Below are positions 1 to 7,354 of a stretch of DNA of 13,874 nt, piece after piece (position 1 is the stretch's first letter; each line of letters begins with the position of its first letter). A model generated the notes under the pieces. That model had not been told where the DNA came from. It saw nothing but the letters and a program-made list of their open reading frames with translations, and did not search any database. The stretch covers positions 1 to 13,874 of the forward strand of contig CAYLNK010000165.1 of assembly GCA_964384675.1 (NCBI GenBank). The letters run 5' to 3'. A program made the translations under genes and the position numbers. This stretch comes from CAYLNK01 sp964384675 (GTDB taxonomy: Bacteria; Acidobacteriota; Thermoanaerobaculia; UBA5066).

Positions 1-40
1 CCCCGCGGGCCCCGGAACGCCCGTCGCGCCCGCGACGTCC

Positions 41-62
41 GACGCCCGCGCGACGCCCGCGC
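41..62. repeat. Tandem 11-bp direct repeat upstream of argC
   Basis: GACGCCCGCGC occurs twice back to back at 41-51 and 52-62. The first 110 bases contain no gene I can identify. All three forward frames are Pro/Arg/Ala-rich. One of them ends at 66-68 and another at 112-114, the latter overlapping the argC start as TTGA, so the 3' end of an upstream gene is possible but cannot be shown. The repeat may simply be low-complexity coding or leader sequence. Confidence 0.35.
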
Positions 63-96
63 GCCTGAGCCGGAGCCCGTTCCGGGAATCGACCGC

Positions 97-106
97 AGGA
101 GGAGAG
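97..106 (+). promoter_or_regulatory. Strong Shine-Dalgarno site of argC
   Basis: The purine run AGGAGGAGAG lies 5' of the TTG at 111, with the GGAGG core about 8 nt away. This near-perfect anti-16S match supports the rare TTG codon as the true argC start. Confidence 0.8.
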
Positions 107-110
107 AGAG

Positions 111-1136
111 TTGACGATCCGTGTCTCCGTCGTGGGCGCCACCGGCTACTCCGGGGCCGAGCTGTGCGCGCTGCTGGCGCGGCACCGCGAGGTGTCGTGG
201 GCCGGGCTGTACGGCAGCGGCAAGGGCGCTCCGGTGTCGTTCGGGGAGATCCACCCGTCCCTGCGAGGGCGGAAGGGCCCCGACGTCGAGCCGCTCGCGC
301 TCGGCCGCCTGGTCGAGGATCGTCCCGACGTCGTGTTCCTGGCGACGCCGAACGAGCTGTCGGCGGAGATCGCCGCCCCACTCCTCGACGCGGGGATCCG
401 GGTGATCGACCTCTCGGGCGCGTTCCGCCTCGCGGACCCTTCGGACTACCCGTCCTGGTACGGGTTCGTTCACCCGTCGCCGCAGCTCCTCGCCGAGGCC
501 GTCTACGGGCTGACGGAGCACGCCGGCGAATCGCTCGCGGGAGCGCGCCTCGTGGCGAACCCGGGCTGCTATCCGACCTCCGTCCTCCTCGCCCTCAAGC
601 CGCTCGTTCCCTTCCTCGACCCGGCGATGCCGGTGATCTGCGACTCCAAGAGCGGTGTCTCCGGCGCCGGCAAGAAGTCCGAGCTGGCGTACTCGTTCAC
701 GGAGCTCTCCGGCAACTTCAAGGCGTACGGTGTCGGTACGCACCGCCACGCGCCGGAGATGCGGCGGTATTCGGGACTCCAGGAGACGACGCCGTTCGTC
801 TTCGTCCCGCACCTCCTGCCGGTGGCGCGCGGCATCCTGACCACGCTGCACGTGACGTTTCGCGACCCGGTGAGCGCATCGGCGCTCGCCCCGGCCTATC
901 ACGCGGCGTACGCCGGCGCTCCCTTCGTGGGCGTCAGCGCCGCGAGGCTGCCGGAGCTGAAGGACGTCGTCGGGACACCTCGTGCCGAGATCGGCTTCGC
1001 CGTCCTGCCGGGGGGGCGGCACGGCGTGGTCGTCTCGGCGATCGACAACCTCCTCAAGGGGGCGGCCTCGCAGGCCGTCCAGAACCTGAACCGGGTCTTC
1101 GGCTTTTCGGAGACGGAGGGTCTGACATGGGATTGA
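111..1136 (+). CDS. argC: N-acetyl-gamma-glutamyl-phosphate reductase
   Basis: ArgC reduces N-acetylglutamyl-5-phosphate to N-acetylglutamate semialdehyde with NADPH, the third step of arginine synthesis, in the cytoplasm. The 341-residue product has the usual family length. It opens with the Rossmann nucleotide-binding motif VGATGYSG (residues 8-15). The catalytic cysteine is C153 in NPGCYPTS, and the conserved HRHAPEM follows at 211-217. The TTG start is chosen because it directly precedes the first beta strand and has a strong Shine-Dalgarno site. The gene is first in the visible arg cluster and overlaps argB by 10 bp, so the two are probably translationally coupled. The promoter is not evident in the 110 bp upstream, and the operon may begin before the window. 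Confidence 0.97.
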   Translation: MTIRVSVVGATGYSGAELCALLARHREVSWAGLYGSGKGAPVSFGEIHPSLRGRKGPDVEPLALGRLVEDRPDVVFLATPNELSAEIAAPLLDAGIRVIDLSGAFRLADPSDYPSWYGFVHPSPQLLAEAVYGLTEHAGESLAGARLVANPGCYPTSVLLALKPLVPFLDPAMPVICDSKSGVSGAGKKSELAYSFTELSGNFKAYGVGTHRHAPEMRRYSGLQETTPFVFVPHLLPVARGILTTLHVTFRDPVSASALAPAYHAAYAGAPFVGVSAARLPELKDVVGTPRAEIGFAVLPGGRHGVVVSAIDNLLKGAASQAVQNLNRVFGFSETEGLTWD

Positions 1137-1906
1137 CCGTGGTGAAGCTCGGAGGGAGCCTCCTCGAGGACCAGGGATGCCGCCAGCGCGCCCTCGAGGC
1201 GATCGCCACGCGGGTCTCGGCGGGCGGGCCGGTGGTGGTGGTGCACGGCGGCGGCAAGCGGATCGACAAGACGCTCGCCGCGCTCGACATCCCCAAGCGC
1301 GTCTCGCACGGTCTGCGCGTCACCGACGACGAGACGCTCGAGGTCGTCGTGTCGATCCTGGCGGGCCTCGTGAACAAGAGCCTCGTCGCCGAGTTCCGCA
1401 GGCTCGGTGTGCTCGCGGCCGGGCTCTCCGGTGTCGACGGCGAGACGCTCTGGGCGGAGTTCCATCCGCAGGTGGGTGGCGTCGACCTGGGGAACGTCGG
1501 CCGTGTCGTCTTCGGGAACCCCGCGCTCCTCAACGCGATGCTGGGCGCCGCGATGCTGCCGGTCCTGGCCTCGGTGGCCGCGGGACGCGACGGGGCGCTC
1601 CTCAACGTGAACGCCGACTCGGCGGCCTCGGCCGTCGCCATCGAGCTGCACGCCGACCAGCTCGTCTACTTCACCGACGTGGAGGGGCTCCTGGACGAGG
1701 ACGGGAAGGTCGTCGAGCGCCTCGACCTCGAGCGGGCGAGGCGTCTCCTCGCCTCGCCCGCCGTGAGCGGAGGGATGCGGCCGAAGCTCCAGGCGTGCCT
1801 GGACGCCATCCGCGCCGGGGTGAAGGAAGTCGTCATCGCCGGGCCCGGCCGGCAGTCCACCGTCCTCGTGGACGGGAAGGGGGGGACCTCTCTTGTCGCG
1901 GCCTAA
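1127..1906 (+). CDS. argB: Acetylglutamate kinase (short, probably arginine-insensitive type)
   Basis: ArgB phosphorylates N-acetylglutamate with ATP, the second step of the pathway. The 259-residue protein shows the amino-acid-kinase fold: KLGG at 7-10, the glycine-rich HGGGK at 40-44, R64 in HGLR, the NVNAD motif at 160-164, and SGGMRPK at 214-220 with the ATP-binding lysine K220. It begins straight at the first beta strand. In this family, arginine-inhibited hexameric enzymes carry an extra N-terminal helix and the short E. coli-like ones do not, so I infer no direct arginine feedback here. The ATG start lies inside the end of argC. The TAA stop (1904-1906) overlaps the left terminus of the palindromic element that separates it from argD. 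Confidence 0.96.
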   Translation: MGLTVVKLGGSLLEDQGCRQRALEAIATRVSAGGPVVVVHGGGKRIDKTLAALDIPKRVSHGLRVTDDETLEVVVSILAGLVNKSLVAEFRRLGVLAAGLSGVDGETLWAEFHPQVGGVDLGNVGRVVFGNPALLNAMLGAAMLPVLASVAAGRDGALLNVNADSAASAVAIELHADQLVYFTDVEGLLDEDGKVVERLDLERARRLLASPAVSGGMRPKLQACLDAIRAGVKEVVIAGPGRQSTVLVDGKGGTSLVAA

Positions 1907-2042
1907 ATCCGATGCGGGGGGCTCCGTCGCCGCCCCCCACGCCCCTGGCGGGGTCGTCGCCGAATTCCCTGGGGGGGCCCCCGGGCCTGACGGCCCTGCC
2001 GCCGGGCCCCCCCAAGCCCCCCCCACAGCGGGCTTCGGATTT
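1905..2042. repeat. Palindromic G/C-tract element between argB and argD
   Basis: This 138-bp block is bounded by exact 8-bp inverted repeats, AAATCCGA at 1905-1912 and TCGGATTT at 2035-2042. Inside are further inverted pairs: GGGGGGC 1916-1922 with GCCCCCC 1932-1938; CCCC 1942-1945 with GGGG 1950-1953; TGGGGGGGCCC 1970-1980 with GGGCCCCCCCA 2004-2014; and GGGCC 1983-1987 with GGCCC 1992-1996. A G/C run also sits next to each terminus. The length is a multiple of three and the argD frame stays open through it, encoding only Gly/Pro/Ala-rich residues. I see no flanking target duplication. It resembles small non-autonomous palindromic repeats (REP/MITE-like, or the Rickettsia palindromic elements that lie in frame in genes). 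That kinship is inferred, as only one copy is visible here. Confidence 0.65.
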
Positions 2043-2066
2043 TCCGGACTCTCGCCCGCTGACACC

Positions 2067-2075
2067 GAGGAGAGG
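2067..2075 (+). promoter_or_regulatory. Shine-Dalgarno site supporting the internal argD start
   Basis: GAGGAGAGG immediately precedes an in-frame GTG at 2076. The GAGG at 2067-2070 leaves a 5-nt spacer. This site favours translation of ArgD from 2076 rather than from the TTG at 1893, which has only a G-run (1879-1885) as a possible ribosome site. Confidence 0.55.
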
Positions 2076-3227
2076 GTGCAGGCGAACCTCCTCCACACGT
2101 ATGCCCGCACGTCGTTCCATCCCCGCTCGGGGAAGGGAGCCCGGCTCGTCGACGCGGACGGGAAGGAGTACTGGGACCTGCTTGCGGGCATCGCGGTGAA
2201 CGCGCTCGGCTACGCCCATCCGCGGATCGTGAGGACGCTCCGGAAGGAGGCCGACAAGGTCCTCCACGTCTCGAACCTCTTCTACCACCCGTCGCAGGCG
2301 CTCCTCGCCGAGAAGCTGGTCGCCGGCTCGGGCCTCTCGAAGGTCTTCTTCTGCAACAGCGGCACCGAGGCGACCGAGGCCGCCCTGAAGTTCGCGCGCC
2401 TGAAGAACCCCGGACGCGATCAGCTGATCTCGCTCCAGGAGAGCTTCCACGGCCGTACGTTCGGCGCCCTGGCCTTGACCGGCCACGACGCCTATCGGAC
2501 ACCGTTCGAGCCGCTCCTGCCGGGCTCGACCTTCCTCCCGCCGAACGACGTCGCGGCGCTCGAGGCCGCCGTCTCGGAGCGGACCTCGGCGATCTTCCTC
2601 GAGCCGATCCTCGGCGAGGCCGGGATCCTCCCGCTCTCGAACGACTATCTCGCCGCCGCGCGGGCCGCGGCCGACCGCGTCGGCGCGCTCCTCGTCTTCG
2701 ACGAGATCCAGTGCGGCCTCGGGCGCACCGGGAAGCTCTTCGCCTACCAGTGGAGCGGCGTCCTCCCGGACATGGTCACGATCGCCAAGCCGCTCGGTGG
2801 CGGGCTGCCGCTCGGCGCGGTGATCGCCGGACCGGCCCTCGACGGCGTCCTGAAGCCCGGCCTCCACGGCACGACGTTCGGCGGCAACCCGCTCGCCTGC
2901 CGGCTCGGCCTCGAGGTCCTCTCGGAGATCGAGGAGAAGGGCCTCCTCGCGAAGGTCGCCGCCCTCGGTGACTCGTTCCGCAAGCGGCTCGTGAAGCTGA
3001 AGAAGCGGCAGCCCGCGATCGTCGACGTGAGGGGCAAGGGTCTGATGTGGGGGATCGAGCTCGACCGGCCCGCGGGCCCCGTGGCCCGGCGCCTTCTCGC
3101 CCAGGGGTTCGTCGTCGGCACCGCGCGCGAAAAGGTCCTCCGCCTCCTCCCGCCCTACGTCATCCCGAAGCCGGCTCTCGCCGCATTCCTGACCACGCTG
3201 GAGACCATCCTCGAGGAGTCCAACTGA
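2076..3227 (+). CDS. argD: Acetylornithine aminotransferase
   Basis: ArgD is a PLP enzyme that transaminates N-acetylglutamate semialdehyde with glutamate to give N-acetylornithine; many homologues also serve lysine synthesis. From the GTG at 2076 the protein has 383 residues. It shows GTEATEAA (96-103), the PLP-contacting FDEIQCGLGRTGK (208-220) with D209, the Schiff-base lysine K238 in AKPLGGG, and TTFGGNPLAC (266-275). I chose 2076 because the N-terminus then starts just before the conserved HTYAR, as in the short Bacillus ArgD, and has a Shine-Dalgarno site. The frame is open back to a TTG at 1893, which would give 444 residues with a Gly/Pro/Ala-rich extension made by the palindromic element and a 14-bp overlap with argB. 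That start cannot be excluded. argG follows after 1 bp. Confidence 0.94.
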   Translation: MQANLLHTYARTSFHPRSGKGARLVDADGKEYWDLLAGIAVNALGYAHPRIVRTLRKEADKVLHVSNLFYHPSQALLAEKLVAGSGLSKVFFCNSGTEATEAALKFARLKNPGRDQLISLQESFHGRTFGALALTGHDAYRTPFEPLLPGSTFLPPNDVAALEAAVSERTSAIFLEPILGEAGILPLSNDYLAAARAAADRVGALLVFDEIQCGLGRTGKLFAYQWSGVLPDMVTIAKPLGGGLPLGAVIAGPALDGVLKPGLHGTTFGGNPLACRLGLEVLSEIEEKGLLAKVAALGDSFRKRLVKLKKRQPAIVDVRGKGLMWGIELDRPAGPVARRLLAQGFVVGTAREKVLRLLPPYVIPKPALAAFLTTLETILEESN

Positions 3228-3228
3228 C

Positions 3229-4458
3229 ATGCAGAAGATCAAGAAGGTCGCGCTCGCCTACTCCGGAGGCCTCGACACCTCCGTCATCATCCCGTGGCTC
3301 AAGGAGACGTACGGCTGCGAGGTCGTCGCGGTCACCGTCGACGTCGGCCAGGCCGAGGAGACCTCGGGCCTCGCCGAGAAGGCGTTCAAGACCGGCGCCA
3401 GCGACTTCCACCTCTGCGACGTGAAGGAGGAGTTCGCGAAGGAGTACCTCTTCCCGGTGCTGAAGGCGGGCGCCATCTACGAGCGCGAGTACCTCCTCGG
3501 CACCGCCACCGCGCGTCCGCTCATCGCCCAGAAGCAGGTGGAGGTGGCGCTCGCCACCGGCTGCGACGCCGTGTCGCACGGCTGCACCGGGAAGGGGAAC
3601 GACCAGGTGCGCTTCGAGCTCGCCTACCAGGCGCTCGCGCCGGAGCTGACCGTGATCGCGCCGTGGCGGGAATGGACGATCCGCTCCCGCGAGGACGCCA
3701 TCGACTACGCGGCCGCGCGCGGGATCCCGGTGCCGGTCACCAAGAAGGACCCGTACTCGCGCGACCGCAACCTGTGGCACCTCTCCCACGAGGGCGGCCC
3801 GCTCGAGGAGCCGGGCTTCGAGCCGGAGGCGTCGATGTTCAAGCTCACGGTCGACCCGGAGTCGGCACCGGACGAGCCGGAGCGGGTCTCCATCGGCTTC
3901 GAGAAAGGGTGCCCCGTCACCGTGAACGGCGAGGCGCTCTCGCCGGCGCGACTCATCGAGAAGCTGAACGTCATCGCGGGGGCGCACGGCGTCGGGCGCG
4001 TCGACCTCGTCGAGAACCGGCTGATCGGGATCAAGTCGCGCGGCGTCTACGAGACCCCGGGCGGCACGCTCCTCGTCGCCGGCCTCCGGGCCGTGGAGTC
4101 GCTCACCCTCGACCGCGACTCGATGCACGAGAAGGAGCGGATGGCGGCGCGCTACGCCGAGCTCGTCTACTTCGGACAGTGGTTCTCGCCGCTGAAGGAC
4201 GCGCTCGACGCGTTCGTCGACAGGCTGGCCGAGAACGTCACCGGCACCGCGACGCTGAAGCTGTTCAAGGGGACGGCCACGATCGTCGGCCGGACGTCGC
4301 CGTACGCGCTCTACTCGACGGAGCTCGCCTCGTTCGACATGACCGGCTTCTCGCCGCAGGACTCGGGCGGCTTCATCCGGCTCTTCGGCCTGCCGACGAA
4401 GGGGCGGCGGCGGCTCCAGCGCGCGCCGTACCAGGCGGTCGTGGCGGGCTCGCGGTGA
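3229..4458 (+). CDS. argG: Argininosuccinate synthase
   Basis: ArgG joins citrulline and aspartate with ATP to form argininosuccinate. The 409-residue protein has the PP-loop YSGGLDTS at 11-18, HGCTGKGNDQVRFE at 117-130 for citrulline and aspartate binding, and NLWHLSHEGG at 181-190, all typical of the roughly 400-residue type 1 enzymes. The ATG lies one base after the argD stop, with GAGGAG in the end of argD as ribosome site. Its stop overlaps the argH GTG. After the usual C-terminal LFGLPTK the protein carries about 18 basic residues (GRRRLQRAPYQAVVAGSR), somewhat longer than I would expect. Family identity is not in doubt. Because ArgG needs citrulline, an ornithine carbamoyltransferase must be encoded outside this window. 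Confidence 0.97.
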   Translation: MQKIKKVALAYSGGLDTSVIIPWLKETYGCEVVAVTVDVGQAEETSGLAEKAFKTGASDFHLCDVKEEFAKEYLFPVLKAGAIYEREYLLGTATARPLIAQKQVEVALATGCDAVSHGCTGKGNDQVRFELAYQALAPELTVIAPWREWTIRSREDAIDYAAARGIPVPVTKKDPYSRDRNLWHLSHEGGPLEEPGFEPEASMFKLTVDPESAPDEPERVSIGFEKGCPVTVNGEALSPARLIEKLNVIAGAHGVGRVDLVENRLIGIKSRGVYETPGGTLLVAGLRAVESLTLDRDSMHEKERMAARYAELVYFGQWFSPLKDALDAFVDRLAENVTGTATLKLFKGTATIVGRTSPYALYSTELASFDMTGFSPQDSGGFIRLFGLPTKGRRRLQRAPYQAVVAGSR

Positions 4459-5813
4459 CCCGGACCGCGCTCTGGGGGGGGCGCTTCGCCGCCCCTCCCG
4501 CGGAGGTGCTGAAACGCCTGAACGACTCGTTCGCCGTCGACCGGGAGCTCCTGGCGGAGGACGTCGAGGGCTCCCTGGCGTGGGCCCGGGCGCTCGGGAA
4601 GGCCGGCGTCCTCTCGACCTCCGAGGTGAAGAAGGTGGCCGCCGCGCTGCGCCGCGTGGAGGCGCCGAAGGAGCTCGACCAGGAGGACGTCCACTCGTAC
4701 GTCGAGGCGACCCTCAAGGAGTCGCTCGGCGCGCTCGGCGGCAAGCTCCACACCGGCCGCTCGCGGAACGACCAGGTCGCGACCGACCTGCGCCTCTGGC
4801 TGAAGAAGGCCCTGGCGGAGGCTCGCGGCCTGGCGCTCGACCTGGCGGAGGCGCTGGCCGCGCGGGCCTCGGAGGAGGCCGCCACGCCGATGCCCGGCTA
4901 CACGCACCTGAAGCGGGCCGAGCCCGTGACGTTCGGTCACTGGGCGCTCGCCTACGTCGAGATGCTGCTCCGGGACGCCGATCGGCTCGCGAGCGCTCTC
5001 GAACGGGCCGACGAGTGTCCGCTCGGCTCGGGCGCGCTCTCGGGAACGCCCCTCCCCGTCGACCGCGCGGCGCTGGCGAAGGACCTCGGCTTCGCTCGGC
5101 CCACCGCCAACTCGCTCGACGCGGTGTCCGACCGCGACGCCGCCGCCGACTACCTGTACGCGTCGGCGCTGCTGCTGTCGCACCTGTCGCGTCTCGCCGA
5201 GGACGTGATCGCCTACTCGTCCGACGAGTTCGCGTTCGTCGAGCTTCCCGACGCGCTGGCGACCGGCTCCTCGCGGATGCCGCACAAGAAGAACCCCGAC
5301 CTCCTGGAGCTGACCCGCGGCCACGCCGGGCGCGCGATCGGGGAGCTGACGGGCCTCCTCTCGATCCTCAAGGGGATCCCGCTCGCCTACGACAAGGACC
5401 TGCAGCTCGACAAGGAGCCGCTCTTTCGCAGCCGCGAAGTGCTCTCGACCGTGCTGCCCGCGCTGACGGCCCTGATGGCGGGCCTGATCCTCCACCGCGA
5501 TCGGATGGCCGCGGCCGCGGGCGACGACCGGCTCCTGGCCACGGAGCTGGCCGACGCGCTGGCCGCTCGTGGGATCCCGTTCCGGGAGGCGCACGAGATC
5601 GTGGGGAAGCGGATCTCCGCCGCGCTGGCGGCCGGCAAGGGGCTCCGGGAGCTGGGCCCGGGCGACGGGATCACGGCCCAGGACCTCCTGAAGATGACGC
5701 TGGCCCGGGCGCTCCGGAAGCGGACGGCGTTCGGTGGCACGTCGCCCCTCCGCGTGAGGAGCGCGGCCACGGCGGCCGTCGCCCGGATCCAGAAGGCGCG
5801 GAGGGCGGAGTGA
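4455..5813 (+). CDS. argH: Argininosuccinate lyase
   Basis: ArgH splits argininosuccinate into arginine and fumarate, the last step. The 452-residue protein belongs to the fumarase/aspartase superfamily. It shows TGRSRNDQVATD (100-111), GYTHLKRAEP (148-157) with the probable catalytic-network H151, GSGALSGTPLPVDR (191-204), and the flexible signature loop GSSRMPHKKNPD (271-282) with the probable catalytic S272. Several usually conserved glutamines differ: GYTHLQRAQP is read here with K and E, and MPQKKNP with H. The catalytic residues remain, so I expect an active enzyme. The GTG start is set by a 4-bp GTGA overlap with the argG stop and by the conserved N-terminal LWGGRF. The argJ start overlaps its stop. 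Confidence 0.96.
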   Translation: MTRTALWGGRFAAPPAEVLKRLNDSFAVDRELLAEDVEGSLAWARALGKAGVLSTSEVKKVAAALRRVEAPKELDQEDVHSYVEATLKESLGALGGKLHTGRSRNDQVATDLRLWLKKALAEARGLALDLAEALAARASEEAATPMPGYTHLKRAEPVTFGHWALAYVEMLLRDADRLASALERADECPLGSGALSGTPLPVDRAALAKDLGFARPTANSLDAVSDRDAAADYLYASALLLSHLSRLAEDVIAYSSDEFAFVELPDALATGSSRMPHKKNPDLLELTRGHAGRAIGELTGLLSILKGIPLAYDKDLQLDKEPLFRSREVLSTVLPALTALMAGLILHRDRMAAAAGDDRLLATELADALAARGIPFREAHEIVGKRISAALAAGKGLRELGPGDGITAQDLLKMTLARALRKRTAFGGTSPLRVRSAATAAVARIQKARRAE

Positions 5814-6991
5814 GGGTGCCGAAGGGCTTCCGCCTGTCGGGCGTCGAGGCGGGGATCAAGAAGGGAAGGCCCGATCTCGCCCTGATCGTGGCCGACGAGC
5901 CCGCCGACGCCGCGGCGGTCTTCACGCGGAACAGGTTCCAGGCCGCGCCGGTCGTCCTCTCGAGGCGCGCGCTCGCGAGGAGCCAAGGCAAGGTGAGGGC
6001 GGTCGTCGTCAACGCCGGCTGCGCCAACGCGATCACGGGCAAGGCCGGCGACGACGCGGCGCGCCGGGTGGTTCGCCGGGTCGCCGAGCTGGTCGGCTGT
6101 CCCGGGGAGCAGGTGTTCCTCGCCTCGACCGGCGTCATCGGCGTCGTGCTGCCGGACCCGCTCGTGCGCGCGGCGCTGCCGGACGCGCTCGCGAGCCTCA
6201 CCCCGGGCGGGCTCGACGCCGCCTCCCGCGCCATCCTCACGACCGACGTCGGCCCGAAGGTGGCGAGCGCCACGTACACGTGGCACGGCAGGAGTGGAAG
6301 GATCACCGGCTTCGCCAAGGGGGCCGGGATGATCCACCCGGACATGGCGACGATGCTGGCGTTCCTGATGACCGACGCCCCCGCGCCGGCTCCCTTCCTG
6401 AAGGAAGCCCTGCGCGAGGCCGCTGACTCGAGCTTCAACGCCATCTCGGTGGACGGCGACACGTCGACGAACGACACGGTCCTGCTCCTCGCGTCCGGCC
6501 GGCTCGGCGGCCCGGCGATGAAGGCCGGCGCCGCCGCCGCCAGCTTCCGCGAAGCTCTGGGCGCGGTCTGCCGGAGCCTCGCGCGCCTCATCGTGCGCGA
6601 CGGCGAGGGGGCCAAGCGGGTGATGGAGCTCTCGGTGACGGGCGCGAGGAGCGTGAAAGAGGCGCGCCTCGCCGCCCACGCGATCGGGACGTCGCCCCTC
6701 GTGAAGACCGCGCTCGCGGGGGGTGACCCGAACTGGGGCCGGATCCTGGCGGCGGCGGGCCGGAGCGGCGCGCGCCTCTCGCTCCGGAAGGTCTCCCTCG
6801 TCGTCGGGGGCCTTCCGCTCGTGACGGACGGCGCGCCCACCGCCTACCGCGAGGCCGACGCGGCGCGGATCTTCGCGAAGGAGACGGTGCCGGTCACGGT
6901 CGACCTCGGGGTCGGGACGGCGCGCGCGACGCTCCTCTCCTGCGACCTCGGGCACCCGTACGTGTCGCTGAACGCCGACTACCGGAGCTGA
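5810..6991 (+). CDS. argJ: Glutamate N-acetyltransferase (ornithine acetyltransferase)
   Basis: ArgJ moves the acetyl group from N-acetylornithine to glutamate, giving ornithine and recycling N-acetylglutamate. Bifunctional members also use acetyl-CoA; the sequence alone does not tell which kind this is. The 393-residue proenzyme has NAGCANAITG (68-77), the oxyanion-hole STGVIG (106-111), and the self-cleavage site MIHPDMATML, with T181 the expected N-terminal nucleophile of the beta chain. GGDPNWGRI lies nearer the C-terminus. The GTG at 5810 overlaps the argH stop as GTGA, matching the argG/argH junction; a second GTG at 5816 is an alternative two codons later. It is the last gene of the operon and converges on the DUF962 gene with only 5 bp between stops. 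No terminator is visible. Confidence 0.96.
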   Translation: MRVPKGFRLSGVEAGIKKGRPDLALIVADEPADAAAVFTRNRFQAAPVVLSRRALARSQGKVRAVVVNAGCANAITGKAGDDAARRVVRRVAELVGCPGEQVFLASTGVIGVVLPDPLVRAALPDALASLTPGGLDAASRAILTTDVGPKVASATYTWHGRSGRITGFAKGAGMIHPDMATMLAFLMTDAPAPAPFLKEALREAADSSFNAISVDGDTSTNDTVLLLASGRLGGPAMKAGAAAASFREALGAVCRSLARLIVRDGEGAKRVMELSVTGARSVKEARLAAHAIGTSPLVKTALAGGDPNWGRILAAAGRSGARLSLRKVSLVVGGLPLVTDGAPTAYREADAARIFAKETVPVTVDLGVGTARATLLSCDLGHPYVSLNADYRS

Positions 6992-6996
6992 GCCGG

Positions 6997-7320
6997 CTAC
7001 CCGGCGAGCCGCGCCTTCTCGACCTCCGCGTCCATCCGGCCGGCGAGCATCATCGCCACCATCTTGTAGTCGCCGATCAGCGACCAGAGCGGGTGCTTGA
7101 AGGTCGCCGGTCGGTTCTTCTCGACCCCGTAGTGCCCGATCCACGCCATCCCGTAGCCGAGCAGCGGCCAGAGCCAGAACGCGTGACCGCTGCCCGTGCG
7201 GAGGTAGAGGCCGATCGCGGCGATCGGCCCGAGCACCGAGCCGACGAAGTGGAGCCGGCGCGTCAACGGCTTGCCGTGCTCGCGGCAGTAGAAGGGCCAG
7301 AACTCGGCGAACGTCTTCAT
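6997..7320 (-). CDS. DUF962 / Mpo1-like small membrane protein
   Basis: The 107-residue product matches the DUF962 family that includes yeast Mpo1 (YGL010w). Mpo1 is an Fe(II)-dependent dioxygenase in alpha-oxidation of 2-hydroxy fatty acids; most bacterial members are uncharacterised. Visible here are two hydrophobic segments (about 27-41 and 47-63) and the histidines H15 (REHGKP), H24 (RRLHFVG), H63 (IGHYGVEKNRP) and H76 (FKHPLWSLIGD), a spread that fits the family's metal site. The ATG at 7320 is chosen because the family begins just before the FWPFY..EH motif; the open frame continues upstream but only as Arg-rich sequence without family character. The gene stands alone, convergent with argJ and divergent from the SGNH gene. 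Its role here, perhaps in lipid metabolism, is inference. Confidence 0.82.
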   Translation of the reverse strand: MKTFAEFWPFYCREHGKPLTRRLHFVGSVLGPIAAIGLYLRTGSGHAFWLWPLLGYGMAWIGHYGVEKNRPATFKHPLWSLIGDYKMVAMMLAGRMDAEVEKARLAG

Positions 7321-7326
7321 CGCGCC

Positions 7327-7339
7327 CGGGATTATCCCG
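7327..7339. promoter_or_regulatory. 13-bp palindrome between divergent genes
   Basis: CGGGATTATCCCG is a perfect inverted repeat about a central T, in the 34 bp between the divergent start codons at 7320 and 7355. It is one of the few A/T-containing spots in the region. It offers a -10-like GATAAT on the minus strand and GATTAT on the plus strand. It could be an operator, overlapping back-to-back -10 elements, or both. No convincing -35 is seen on either side. Confidence 0.35.
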
Positions 7340-7354
7340 TACCATCGCGCCACC

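Noticed and set aside
1833..3242. A 469-codon minus-strand open frame opposite argD, and similar long frames at 899-2191 and 4311-5594
   Set aside because: All lie opposite clear arg genes and lack recognisable motifs; they are expected by-products of extreme GC3.
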